Positions 7,435 through 15,206 of a stretch of DNA of 22,951 nt are shown in pieces. A model generated the notes under the pieces. That model was not told where the DNA came from. It saw only the letters and a program-made list of their open reading frames with translations, and did not search any database. The stretch's first letter is position 1; each line of letters begins with the position of its first letter. Origin of the DNA: CAZUCD01 sp964618855 (GTDB taxonomy: Bacteria > Sumerlaeota > Sumerlaeia > SLMS01 > JANRJK01); contig CAZUCD010000055.1 of the NCBI GenBank assembly GCA_964618855.1, positions 1 through 22,951 on the forward strand, written 5' to 3'. A program made the translations under genes and the position numbers.

Positions 7435-8673
7435 ATGAAACGACGCAGTCGGCGCGAGGCCGCCTGCTGGATCGCTCTCTTGTCGAGCCGGGTCGGCCCC
7501 CGCGGGCTGGCCCGGCTCCTTTCATTCAAGCCCGACCCCGGCGAGGCGCTCGCCGCGCCCGACGAGTTCCTCCGCGAGGTGTGCGGCTTCACCGCCGAGG
7601 AGGCCGCGCGCCTCCGCCGCCAGCCCGATCCGGACCGCCTCAACCTCGCTCTCCGCGCGTGGGAGGCCACGGGGATGAAGCTTGTCGCCTTCGGCGATCC
7701 GGAGTACCCCGCAACGCTCGCCACGGCGCCCGCGCCTCCCCCGGCACTCTTCGTCCTCGGGGAGCTGGACCCTGCGGACCGGCTCGCGGTGGCCATCGTC
7801 GGATCGCGCCAGGCGACGGGAGGCGGGCTGGAAATGGCCAGCCGCCTCGCACGCGAGTTGGCGCCGATGTTCACCATCGTCTCCGGACTCGCGCTCGGCG
7901 TGGACTCCGCCGCGCACGCGGGCGCCATCGAAAGCGGCGGCCGTACTCTCGGGGTCGCCGCCTGCGGTCTCGACATCGACTACCCCGTGGGCAACCGCGA
8001 CATGCGGCAACTCATCACCTCCGGCGGGCGCGGCGCGATCATCTCGCCCTTCATCCCCGGCACGCCCGCGCTCCCCGCGCTCTTCCCGCAGCGCAACCAG
8101 GTGCTCGCGGCGCTCTCGCTTGCGACGGTCGTCGTCGAGGCCAGGGCGAGGAGCGGAGCCCTTTCGACCGCGCGCGCCGCCGCGGACTTTGGGCGACCCG
8201 TCTTCGCGGTCCCCGGCGACCCAACCCGGCAGACCTCCGAGGGGACGAACGAACTCATCCGCGAGGGGGCGACCCTCTGCACGCGCGCGGCGGACATCGT
8301 CGCGGACCTCGAGGGGGCCCTGCGTGGCGAGCTCGACCAGTTGCGCCGCCGCAGGCTGCTGCCCCCCGTCCCGGTTCCGGAGGTGGCCCCCGGGCGCGAG
8401 CGTCCCCCGCGCAACCCGCGCGCAGTGGTCGCGGCTTCCCCCGCCGATGCGCCCCCCGCGCCCGCGCGGGAGCCCCTGCCGCCTCCCGCCGATCCCGCGC
8501 AGGCCGCCATGCACGCCCTCCTCCTCGAGCGCGGCCCCCTGCACCAGGATGCCCTCATTGCCGAGCTCGTTCCCGCCCGCATGCCCCTCGGCAAGTTCTC
8601 CGAGGCCATCCTCATGCTCGAACTCTCGGGCCACATCCTGCGCGAGCCGGGCGGAGGGTGGTCGGCCTCCTAG
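7435..8673 (+). CDS. dprA: DNA-processing protein A
   Basis: A 412-residue DprA (Smf), which binds incoming single-stranded DNA and loads RecA during natural transformation. Residues 1-75 are a helical N-terminal region. The Rossmann-type DprA core (about 80-290) includes VAFGDPEYPATL, AVAIVGSRQAT (119-127), IVSGLALGVDSAAHAGAI (148-165), the PGTPALPALFPQRNQVLAAL stretch, and FAVPGDPTRQTSEGTNELI. A proline- and alanine-rich linker (about 310-355) leads to a C-terminal winged-helix domain (about 356-410). It begins 4 nt after the preceding stop. Its stop overlaps by 4 nt the stop of the convergent minus-strand gene. No other competence gene is in view apart from the GspF/PilC gene, whose family includes competence-pilus platforms. 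Confidence 0.95.
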   Translation: MKRRSRREAACWIALLSSRVGPRGLARLLSFKPDPGEALAAPDEFLREVCGFTAEEAARLRRQPDPDRLNLALRAWEATGMKLVAFGDPEYPATLATAPAPPPALFVLGELDPADRLAVAIVGSRQATGGGLEMASRLARELAPMFTIVSGLALGVDSAAHAGAIESGGRTLGVAACGLDIDYPVGNRDMRQLITSGGRGAIISPFIPGTPALPALFPQRNQVLAALSLATVVVEARARSGALSTARAAADFGRPVFAVPGDPTRQTSEGTNELIREGATLCTRAADIVADLEGALRGELDQLRRRRLLPPVPVPEVAPGRERPPRNPRAVVAASPADAPPAPAREPLPPPADPAQAAMHALLLERGPLHQDALIAELVPARMPLGKFSEAILMLELSGHILREPGGGWSAS

Positions 8674-9803
8674 CGCGCAGGGGCGGACTCCCAGTTCTCC
8701 ACCCGTCGCCCACGCAGCTTCGGGACACTCCCCGCGGCCATCGCAATCCAAAGGATGGGAGGTCCACTCGTTGTCGAGTCGTCCAACTCCACCAGGAATG
8801 GATCGCTCGATACCCACGACTGGGTGTTGCCGCCGCGCATGAACACTTGCGCCGCGCGGTACCCGAACCCGTGTTCGACCCACGCGCCCTCGATCTCGAC
8901 TGAAAGGCCCGGCGGAATCCGGACCTCCCCCAATGTCGAGTCTGCGGCGCCCATCTCCCGCCACGCCGCCTCCCGTTGGTGTTCGGCGCGCCAAAGGCTG
9001 CACGACGCGAAGCTGGTCCGGTAGCGCCCTCCTTCCGTGGCATCTACGGGTCCGGGCGGCGCGGGCGCCCCCGTGGCCGGCCGGGCGCGAAGGTAAATGT
9101 CCCCATCTCTCAGGTTGTGCGCGCGCAGCACGAGCGTCGTCCCGGACGCCCCGGGCTCGAAGTGGTCGAACTCCATCCGAACCACAGCCCCCATGTAGTT
9201 CGGCGGCGTCGGCAAGGGGGGCTGCGGGGCATGACGCAGCTCAATCTTGGACATCCCCCGGGAAACCATCCCTGCCCTTGGGCCCGCCAACTCATGAACA
9301 TCCACGTACAGCCGATAGGTTCCCTCCGGCAGCTCGCGACCGGCGATGCGCGACATGGAAACACGCGGAACCACCCAGGGTGAGGTCGTGCTCACCTTGT
9401 CCAAGTCCAGTTCGTCCGAGGCGCGCCACCTGCGATCAGGTCCATCGGTACCCAGTTCGTCGATTAACTCGAAGTCGATCCGGAACTTACCCCGGGGGAG
9501 CGGGATCGGGGCGGAACCCATCCAAACCTCGGGATCGGCGAACGTGATTGGCAGGACGGCCCCGAACTCGATGTGCGTCCCGAGGGTGCCGGATGGAAAC
9601 ACCCCAAGCGATGCGCGCTGCGTGGAGGCGATCCGGGTACGAATCGAGGAGAATGCGGAATGTGGCCGCACATCCACGCTCACGACGGAGCCGAACTCCA
9701 GCCCCGCCGGAATCCCCACGATGATGAGCCAGGCGAGCAGTGCGCGTTTCCACCTTGCGCGGCCCGGCCCCTTGGCCCCGCCGAGCAACTCCGCGCCCGC
9801 CAT
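8670..9803 (-). CDS. Unrecognised membrane-anchored or exported protein
   Basis: 377 residues; no family recognised. A basic N-terminus (KGPGRARWKR) is followed by one hydrophobic helix at about 20-38 (ALLAWLIIVGIPAGLEFGSV), so it is a signal anchor or uncleaved signal with the bulk outside the cytoplasm. The remainder is beta-rich in appearance, with short repeated phrases on imposing or measuring strings of hydrophobics (FRIDFELIDELG; TYRLYVDVHELAG; GTTLVLRAHNLRDGDIYL), and contains only one cysteine. It begins 7 nt after the moeA stop on the same strand, so it is probably co-transcribed with moeA, and converges with dprA with a 4-nt overlap of stops. Coding is supported by length and GC-rich third positions; function is not known. 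Confidence 0.65.
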   Translation of the reverse strand: MAGAELLGGAKGPGRARWKRALLAWLIIVGIPAGLEFGSVVSVDVRPHSAFSSIRTRIASTQRASLGVFPSGTLGTHIEFGAVLPITFADPEVWMGSAPIPLPRGKFRIDFELIDELGTDGPDRRWRASDELDLDKVSTTSPWVVPRVSMSRIAGRELPEGTYRLYVDVHELAGPRAGMVSRGMSKIELRHAPQPPLPTPPNYMGAVVRMEFDHFEPGASGTTLVLRAHNLRDGDIYLRARPATGAPAPPGPVDATEGGRYRTSFASCSLWRAEHQREAAWREMGAADSTLGEVRIPPGLSVEIEGAWVEHGFGYRAAQVFMRGGNTQSWVSSDPFLVELDDSTTSGPPILWIAMAAGSVPKLRGRRVENWESAPAR

Positions 9804-9810
9804 GCGGAAC

Positions 9811-11049
9811 CTACAACCCGCTCTTCAGCGGGATCCAGTCCACGATCTCGCCGCTGTGGAGGGGCGCCGCCCCAGGAGGCACGACGATGAGTCCGTCCGC
9901 CATCGCCGGATTGGCGATGTTCGCGCTCGATTGGCGCGGCAGCGCGCTCACGATCGTGCGCCCGCCCCGGGAGTCGCGCCGGCCATAGACGAAGAAGAGC
10001 CGCTGCGCGTCGCGCGCGCATTCACCGCCGAGCCGCTGCTTCTCCGCGTGCGGCACGGGCTCCCCACTGCCGAATGCCTTGCGCAGGAACGGCTTGATGA
10101 ACAGCTCCGCGTTGCAGATTGTGCTGACCGGGTTGCCGGGCAGGCCGAACAGCACCTTGCCGCCTATCGTCGCGACCAGCATCGGCTTGCCGGGGCGGAC
10201 GTTCAGCCGCCAGAAGAGCACCTTCGCGTTCATCTCCCCAAGCACTCGGCCCACGACATCGTGCTCCCCCACGGAGACCCCCGCCGTCGTCACGACGATG
10301 TCCGACCACACGAGCGCCTCGCCAAGCATCCGCCGAAACTTGGCCGGGTCGTCCGGACTGATCCCGATGATGCGCGGCTCGCATGAGCACGCCCGCAATT
10401 CGTTCTCAAGGTAGTAGAGGCTCGAGCCGATGATGTCCGTCTCGCCCAGCCTGTCCCCCAGCATGCGCACCTCGTCGCCGCTCGACAGGATGCCCACGCG
10501 CGGCGGGACGAACGTGGTCACGTGCGGGAGGTTGAAGGTCGCGAGATAGGCGAGCTGTGCCGGGCCGATCCGCGTCGAGACGGGGAGCAGCGGCGCGCCC
10601 GCAGCGATGTCCTCCCCCATCGAGCGGATGAACTGCCCCGCATGCACCGGCTCTCGGACGACCGCGTTCACACCCTCGATGGCGACGCGCTCGATGGGGA
10701 TGACGGCGTCGAGTTCCTCCGGCACGCGGGCGCCGGTGCTGATCCTCACCGCCGCACCGGGGGGCACCTTGGCCGCCACCGGATGCCCCGCCGCGCTCTC
10801 GCCCGCGATGGGAAAGAGCATCGGCCGCTCCGGCGTTGCGGCGGTTGTCTCCTCCGCGCGCAGCGCCACGCCGTCCATGGACGACTGAGTGAACCTGGGA
10901 AGCGCAAACGGCGCGCTCGGTGCCACCGCAAGCACGCGACCGCACGACTCCGACAGCGGCGTCAGTTCATCCGTCGGCGCGAACGGAATCGCGAGGATGC
11001 GCTCCAGCGCGGCCTCGTAGGAGAGCAGGGAGGCGTTCAGTTCGGGCAT
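9811..11049 (-). CDS. moeA: Molybdopterin molybdenumtransferase
   Basis: A 412-residue MoeA, which inserts molybdate into adenylated molybdopterin to finish molybdenum cofactor. The N-terminal half has LPRFTQSSMDGVALRAEE (50-67), a family hallmark, and the ISTGARVPEELDAVIPIE stretch (103-120). The MoCF-binding domain has ILSSGDEV (187-194), TTAGVSVGEHDVVGRVL (254-270), RPGKPM and GLPGNPVS (302-309). A C-terminal beta domain follows. I choose the ATG at 11049 because AGGAG lies just before it and the protein then has the normal length; an upstream ATG at 11109 would add 20 unconserved residues. No other cofactor gene is adjacent. MoeA family members also occur with tungsten. Confidence 0.95.
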   Translation of the reverse strand: MPELNASLLSYEAALERILAIPFAPTDELTPLSESCGRVLAVAPSAPFALPRFTQSSMDGVALRAEETTAATPERPMLFPIAGESAAGHPVAAKVPPGAAVRISTGARVPEELDAVIPIERVAIEGVNAVVREPVHAGQFIRSMGEDIAAGAPLLPVSTRIGPAQLAYLATFNLPHVTTFVPPRVGILSSGDEVRMLGDRLGETDIIGSSLYYLENELRACSCEPRIIGISPDDPAKFRRMLGEALVWSDIVVTTAGVSVGEHDVVGRVLGEMNAKVLFWRLNVRPGKPMLVATIGGKVLFGLPGNPVSTICNAELFIKPFLRKAFGSGEPVPHAEKQRLGGECARDAQRLFFVYGRRDSRGGRTIVSALPRQSSANIANPAMADGLIVVPPGAAPLHSGEIVDWIPLKSGL

Positions 11050-11207
11050 GTTCTCCTGGCCGGGGCGGGCATCGCGACCAAACTCCCGACGGGGGATCGA
11101 CGGGTCCATTGCTAATCGCGACGCGGTACGGCGCCCCGTTTGCCCTCGACCTCCGTGGCATCCGGCTCCCCGATCGACGCGTCCAACCCCCACAGGAGCC
11201 CCCACGC

Positions 11208-12530
11208 ATGCGCGCACTCGCCCCCTTGGCTGCACTGATCCTGATGGCCACCCCCGTGACTGCGGCGGACCTCTACGTCTCCGCTGCCCGAGGCAAGGGC
11301 AAGGCGGCCACCAAGGAGGCTCCCGCGAAGGACCTCGGCAACATCGCCAGCCAACTCAAGCCCGGCGACACCGTCCACATCGCCGCGGGCACCTACCTCG
11401 GCAGGGGGGAGTCGGGCGCGGATTCCATCGACGTGCCAGTCTCCATCATCGGCGGCTACTCGGATGACTTCTCGCGCCGCGATCCGTGGGGCGAGTTCAG
11501 GACGATCCTCAGCGGGGCGAATCCCTCGAAGAACTACGCACCCGAGCCGCGACTGTTCATCGACCTGAACAAGTACGCGTTCCATCCGGACGGCGGCACG
11601 GCAATGCCGAAGATCGTCGTGGACGGCATCATTTTCGACCAGGGGCCGCAGAACCACTACAAGGACGAGGCGGAAACGCTCCTCATCCGCAAGGCCAGCC
11701 CCACCACGGGGAAGAACCCCACCCCGGACCGCGGCGCCCTCGTCATCTCGGCAAGCAAGACCAAGGACCCGCAGGGAAAGTGGGAAATCGAGGTCCGCAA
11801 CTGCGTTGTCGTGAACTCCGCGCCCACGCAGGGGGCCCTTTCCGTGAACGGCTACAAGAATGCGACGGTCACGATCGACAACAACCTCATTGTGAACTGC
11901 ACGGGAATCGGCATCTCCGCGGGCTCCCAGTGGCAGGGATCGCCCGAGGCCGACGCGCCGAAGTTCACCATCACCAACAACACCGTGCTCTTCACGGAGA
12001 AGTACGACGCCTTCGTGCAGAGCTTCTCCGGCATCTCGCTCAAGTTCGACCAGTCCGCCGTCGGCACCGTTTCGAACAATGTCTTCGCCTTTGCAGACCG
12101 CTACGGCTTCCAGAAGGAAGGACCGTGGAAGGTCACCTTCAAGGACAACATTCTTGCGGGGAACCTCGAGGCCGACTACTGGGAGACGGCGACGGATGCA
12201 AAGATCGACCTCGATGCGCTCGAGGACGAGGCGGAGCACCTGGATCCGTCCAGCACCGGGAACGTGGCCCCGAAGCTCTCAGTCCCCGTATCCACCGAGT
12301 GGGCGAAGCTCTACGCCGGCCGCGCCGTGATCGACCGCAACGCGGCCGAGGCGTCCGTCAAGGCCCAGAAAACCCGCATGAACGAGTGGCGCAGCGTCTT
12401 TGGCCTCCCGCTCCAGGCCGACGACCTGAACGTGGACAGCCCGATCTGGCTGCCCCGCATGTCGGTCGAGGACGCAATCAAGGTCGGCGCCCAGAAGTAC
12501 GAGGGGAAGTACGGCTGCTCGAAGCCCTGA
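11208..12530 (+). CDS. Exported right-handed beta-helix protein (DUF1565-like)
   Basis: A 440-residue exported protein. Residues 1-20 are a clear signal peptide (MRALAPLAALILMATPVTAA) with an AxA-type cleavage site. The mature start (DLYVSAARGKGK...DLGNIASQLKPGDTVHIAAG) resembles the DUF1565/parallel beta-helix entry motif. Repeated short strands with asparagine turns follow at about 195-330 (VRNCVVVN; VTIDNNLIVNCTGIGI; FTITNNTVLF; GTVSNNVFAF; VTFKDNILAGN), the pattern of a right-handed beta-helix. Such proteins often bind or cleave polysaccharide, but I cannot identify catalytic residues. AGGAG at 11194-11198 precedes the ATG by 9 nt. It is divergent from moeA, and the 158-bp gap between them has no other gene. 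Confidence 0.8.
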   Translation: MRALAPLAALILMATPVTAADLYVSAARGKGKAATKEAPAKDLGNIASQLKPGDTVHIAAGTYLGRGESGADSIDVPVSIIGGYSDDFSRRDPWGEFRTILSGANPSKNYAPEPRLFIDLNKYAFHPDGGTAMPKIVVDGIIFDQGPQNHYKDEAETLLIRKASPTTGKNPTPDRGALVISASKTKDPQGKWEIEVRNCVVVNSAPTQGALSVNGYKNATVTIDNNLIVNCTGIGISAGSQWQGSPEADAPKFTITNNTVLFTEKYDAFVQSFSGISLKFDQSAVGTVSNNVFAFADRYGFQKEGPWKVTFKDNILAGNLEADYWETATDAKIDLDALEDEAEHLDPSSTGNVAPKLSVPVSTEWAKLYAGRAVIDRNAAEASVKAQKTRMNEWRSVFGLPLQADDLNVDSPIWLPRMSVEDAIKVGAQKYEGKYGCSKP

Positions 12531-12581
12531 TGCGCTCGGGGGGAAGATTCAACCCGTCGTCCGGCTACGGCTCGTTTGGAG

Positions 12582-12588
12582 AAAAAAA
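12582..12588 (-). terminator. T-run after tRNA-Tyr, candidate 3' end
   Basis: Seven T residues on the minus strand one base after the encoded CCA of tRNA-Tyr. The acceptor/T-arm structure just upstream could serve as the stem. No separate hairpin is seen, so this is a weak call. Confidence 0.3.
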
Positions 12589-12589
12589 G

Positions 12590-12677
12590 TGGTGGTCGGA
12601 GAAGGATTCGAACCTTCGTAGGGCGTCAGCCCGGCAGATTTACAGTCTGCTGCCATTAACCGCTCGGCCATCCGACC
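12590..12677 (-). tRNA. tRNA-Tyr (anticodon GTA)
   Basis: On the minus strand the gene begins GGTCGGATGGCCGAGCGG at 12677. It has the anticodon arm CAGACTGTAAATCTG with GTA as anticodon, the long variable arm expected of bacterial tRNA-Tyr, the T-arm GGTTCGAATCC, and an acceptor 3' half TCCGACC. The discriminator is A (12593) and the CCA end is encoded at 12592-12590. It is 8 nt downstream of tRNA-Thr, so both are very likely one transcript. A run of seven T on this strand (12588-12582) follows almost directly after CCA and may mark the transcript end. Confidence 0.96.
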
Positions 12678-12685
12678 ACGGGAAC

Positions 12686-12761
12686 TGGAGCTGGTGGTGG
12701 GACTCGAACCCGCAACCACCTGATTACAAATCAGGTGCTCTACCGATTGAGCTACACCAGC
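12686..12761 (-). tRNA. tRNA-Thr (anticodon TGT)
   Basis: On the minus strand it starts GCTGGTGTAGCTCAATCGG at 12761 with D-arm GCTC/GAGC. The anticodon arm CCTGATTTGTAATCAGG gives TGT, and the T-loop is TTCGAGT. Acceptor halves GCTGGTG/CACCAGC pair perfectly. The discriminator is T (12689), and CCA is encoded at 12688-12686. The T-stem GCGGG/CCCAC has one C-A mismatch. The pair Thr(TGT)-Tyr(GTA) matches the start of the thrU-tyrU-glyT-thrT-tufB cluster known in E. coli, but no Gly or Thr(GGT) gene or tuf follows. Confidence 0.96.
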
Positions 12762-12868
12762 TCGCGCGCGACTTCGAACTTCCGCCGCGCCAAGGGACGG
12801 CAAGGTCCACGCAACCCCCCGCGGACGTCAACGAATCTTTGCTTCATCCGCCCACGCTGGTTGGCGGG

Positions 12869-13174
12869 TCACTCGTACTGGTCGAATCCCTCGACGGCTG
12901 CGGGAGCCGTGAAGGCAAACGGTTCCAGGTTCGGGCCGAAGAAGGCCGAATGCCCCGAAGTCGTCGCGGCGTGCCCGGCCACGATCGCGCCATGGTTCAC
13001 GTTGGCGAACCTCGACGAGGGCGTCGTGCCCGTCCCGCCTCCCAATGTCACGGCGTCCTCCCAGAGAATCTGCCCCCCTGGAGTCACCGAGAACGCGATC
13101 GCCCCGCCGACTGCGAAGGCGGCGACGGCGGCAAGCGCCAGGACGACTTTCTTGGACGTGAAGCGACGCTGCAT
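12869..13174 (-). CDS. Small exported or membrane-anchored protein, unrecognised
   Basis: 101 residues. A basic N-terminus (MQRRFTSKK) is followed by a hydrophobic stretch (VVLALAAVAAFAVGGAIAF, residues 10-28), so it is a signal peptide or signal anchor. The mature part is short and rich in Gly, Ala, Thr and Phe (GGGTGTTPSS; HAATTSGHSAFFGP) with no recognised motif. AGGAG sits 8 nt before the ATG at 13174, which is the best reason for calling it real, since a longer reading frame from the ureohydrolase antiframe also crosses it. It lies 117 nt downstream of the ureohydrolase on the same strand and upstream of the tRNA pair. Confidence 0.6.
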   Translation of the reverse strand: MQRRFTSKKVVLALAAVAAFAVGGAIAFSVTPGGQILWEDAVTLGGGTGTTPSSRFANVNHGAIVAGHAATTSGHSAFFGPNLEPFAFTAPAAVEGFDQYE

Positions 13175-13291
13175 GCGCAGGACTCCTGCCGGTGCGGATG
13201 CTCATAGGGTGGCCCAACACCGGCCTCCTTGGCAACAACGAAACCTCCGTCCCCATCCACCCCGGACCCTGACCAGAGATCGCCCCGCACC

Positions 13292-14350
13292 CTATCCGAT
13301 GACCTTGGCGCGTCCCTGGCTCGCGAGCATCCACGCCGTCATGTGGTAGAGCAGCCTCGACCCGACGTTGCCATCCCACTCGTCCCGCCCCTCGGGATCG
13401 GGCGCCACCTCGTTCAGATCGAAGCCGACAATGCGCCGCCCGCTCCTCCCAAGCCGCGCGATCAAGTGTGCCGCCTGCGAGTACTCGAGCCCCCCCGGCG
13501 TCGGCGTACCCGTGTGCGGGCAATGCGCCCGGGTCAGCCCGTCGATGTCGAAGGAGATCCACACGCGCTCCCCGAGGCCGGAGATGATGTCGTCGCAGAC
13601 GGCGTTCCATGTCTCGCCTGCATGCAGCCTTTCCTTCATGGCATCGTCGAAGTGGATTGAGGCGCGCGTCCCAAGCTCGCGCGCGAACTCGAGTTCCTCC
13701 TCGCAGAAGTCCCGGATCCCCACCTGCGTGATCCGGCGAACTTCGGGGATGCGCGACATGGCGTTCCGCATGATGGACGCATGGGAGTGCTCGAACCCCT
13801 CGAATGCCGCGCGGAAGTCGCAGTGGGCGTCGAATTGCAGGATGTCGAATGAGCCCACGTGCGCCGCCATCGCCCTGAAGGCCCCAAACGGCGTCGAGTG
13901 GTCGCCCCCCACGATGACCGCGAGCCTTCCGTCGGAGAGGACTTCCGCCGTCTGGGCCTCGACCCACGCGTTCAGCGTGTCGGACAGTTCGTTTACCCGG
14001 TCCAGGTCGGCCCGCAGGACCTCGCTTCCCTCGATGCGGCCCCCCGTGGCGATCACGTTGCGGGCGAGCGGCCTCGCCTCGTCGTTCCACACGCGCACCA
14101 CGCCCGACTCTCCCCTCACGTGGAGGCCGGCCTCGTACGGGCGGAGCACTTGCCGATGGTACAGGTCAACCTGGCGGCTCGCCGCGAGGATGGCCCGCGG
14201 ACCGTTCACGGTCCCGCCCCCGTAGGACGTCGTCGCCTCCCACGGCACCGGAATGAACACGACGTGGGACTCATCCTCCGAGTGGGGCAGACCGAAGATG
14301 CCTGAGTCGGCGGAGGAGGCCGCATTCGGGTCGAAGTTGCCTGGGGCCAT
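13292..14350 (-). CDS. speB: Agmatinase/arginase-family ureohydrolase
   Basis: A 352-residue binuclear manganese hydrolase of the ureohydrolase fold, probably agmatinase (agmatine to putrescine and urea). Substrate within the family (agmatine, guanidinobutyrate, formiminoglutamate) is not certain. Metal-binding motifs are GGDHS (148-152), FDAHCD (173-178) and SFDIDG (266-271), so all core metal ligands are present. After SFDIDG the usual LDP is LTR here. YGGGTVNGPRAIL (43-55) is the family's N-terminal signature. The frame is open upstream for 91 more codons without family resemblance; I choose ATG 14350 because conserved sequence begins shortly after it, although no strong ribosome site is present. 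No arginine decarboxylase gene is adjacent. It is divergent from the DUF1579 gene. Confidence 0.88.
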   Translation of the reverse strand: MAPGNFDPNAASSADSGIFGLPHSEDESHVVFIPVPWEATTSYGGGTVNGPRAILAASRQVDLYHRQVLRPYEAGLHVRGESGVVRVWNDEARPLARNVIATGGRIEGSEVLRADLDRVNELSDTLNAWVEAQTAEVLSDGRLAVIVGGDHSTPFGAFRAMAAHVGSFDILQFDAHCDFRAAFEGFEHSHASIMRNAMSRIPEVRRITQVGIRDFCEEELEFARELGTRASIHFDDAMKERLHAGETWNAVCDDIISGLGERVWISFDIDGLTRAHCPHTGTPTPGGLEYSQAAHLIARLGRSGRRIVGFDLNEVAPDPEGRDEWDGNVGSRLLYHMTAWMLASQGRAKVIG

Positions 14351-14573
14351 GGTGTAGCTCGATGCGGGATTGGGGTGACGAACGATGCCTTCGAGAACAG
14401 CCGCATCCGCGACGGGTGGGCAACGGTCCTTGGAGAGTGCCGCAGTGAGCGAAATCTGGGGGAGCGTGTTTTTCGACTTGCCGCACTTGGTCTGGGTGGC
14501 AATGGTCGGATTCGCCAATGTTTCGCCGACCTGCCCCCACGGCAGGAAACCTCCAAGGATGGAGCCGCTCCCC

Positions 14574-15170
14574 ATGAAGCGCCTCGCCGTAGTCTCGCTC
14601 GTGCTCGCCCTCACCGCGGGCATTCACCTCGTCGCGCAGGACGACCCCGCGAAGAAGCCCGCCCAGCCGGCGGACGGAGGGGCCGACATGTCCGCCATGA
14701 CGCCCAAGCCCGGCAAGGAACACGCCATGCTCAAGGGCATGATCGGAACATGGGATTGCGAAGTCGAGATGGCAGGCATGCCGGGAGCACCCCCGACCAA
14801 GTCCAAGGCGGTCGAGGTCGTCACCCCCCTCGGCGAGTTCTGGGCCATCGGGGCCTTCAAGGGAGAGATGATGGGCATGCCCTTCGAGGGCCACAACATC
14901 ACCGGCTATGATCCCGTGAAGAAGAAGTTCACCAACTACTGGGTGGATTCCATGAGCCCGAGTGCCATGACGGGAGAGGGGGAATGGAACGAGGAGAAGA
15001 AGGAACTTACCTTCCAGGCGAAGGGAATGGACCCCATGGGCAACGAAATGACGATGAAGGAGGTGGTCCGCATCATCGACGAGAACAACCACACCTTCAC
15101 CATGTCCATGCCCATGCCGGACGGGACCGAAATGACGGTCATCAGCATCACCTACAAGCGTGCCAAGTAG
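14574..15170 (+). CDS. Exported DUF1579-family protein
   Basis: 198 residues with a signal peptide (KRLAVVSLVLALTAGIHLVAQ). A short acidic/proline linker leads to a DUF1579 domain (about 45-198): HAMLKGMIGTWDCEVEM, GEFWAIGAFKGEMMGMPFEG, ITGYDPVKKKFTNYWVDS, GEGEWNEEKKELTF. The domain is a lipocalin-like beta-barrel in the family description; its molecular function is unknown. The mature chain is unusually rich in methionine (for example GEMMGMPFEG and FTMSMPMPDGTEM). I prefer ATG 14574 with GGAG at 14561-14564 and 9-nt spacing; an in-frame ATG at 14559 would add five residues. It ends at the shared terminator palindrome at 15207. Confidence 0.85.
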   Translation: MKRLAVVSLVLALTAGIHLVAQDDPAKKPAQPADGGADMSAMTPKPGKEHAMLKGMIGTWDCEVEMAGMPGAPPTKSKAVEVVTPLGEFWAIGAFKGEMMGMPFEGHNITGYDPVKKKFTNYWVDSMSPSAMTGEGEWNEEKKELTFQAKGMDPMGNEMTMKEVVRIIDENNHTFTMSMPMPDGTEMTVISITYKRAK

Positions 15171-15206
15171 GGATTCCCCCGCGATGGCATGACCGGGAAA
15201 TCAAAA

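Noticed and set aside
6270..7976. A 568-codon minus-strand frame across the GspF/PilC end, the 336-residue gene and dprA
   Set aside because: It is antisense to three genes with better evidence, has no ribosome site and shows no recognisable domain.
7522..9003. A 493-codon minus-strand frame and a 440-codon plus frame at 7581-8903
   Set aside because: Shadows of dprA; dprA has full family motifs and the shadows are low-complexity.
12826..12831. TTGACG as a -35 box for the tRNA-Thr/Tyr transcript
   Set aside because: No acceptable -10 sequence at 16-18 nt spacing.
11486..13207. A 573-codon plus frame running through the beta-helix gene and across both tRNA genes
   Set aside because: It crosses two tRNAs and is out of frame with the exported protein that has a signal peptide and ribosome site.
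13204..13295. Inverted repeat ATAGGGTG / CACCCTAT about 77 nt apart
   Set aside because: Only 8 bp with a long spacer; expected by chance in a window of this size.
12828..14090. A 420-codon minus frame crossing the ureohydrolase and the small exported protein
   Set aside because: Shadow of the ureohydrolase; it is Arg/Gly-rich and lacks motifs.
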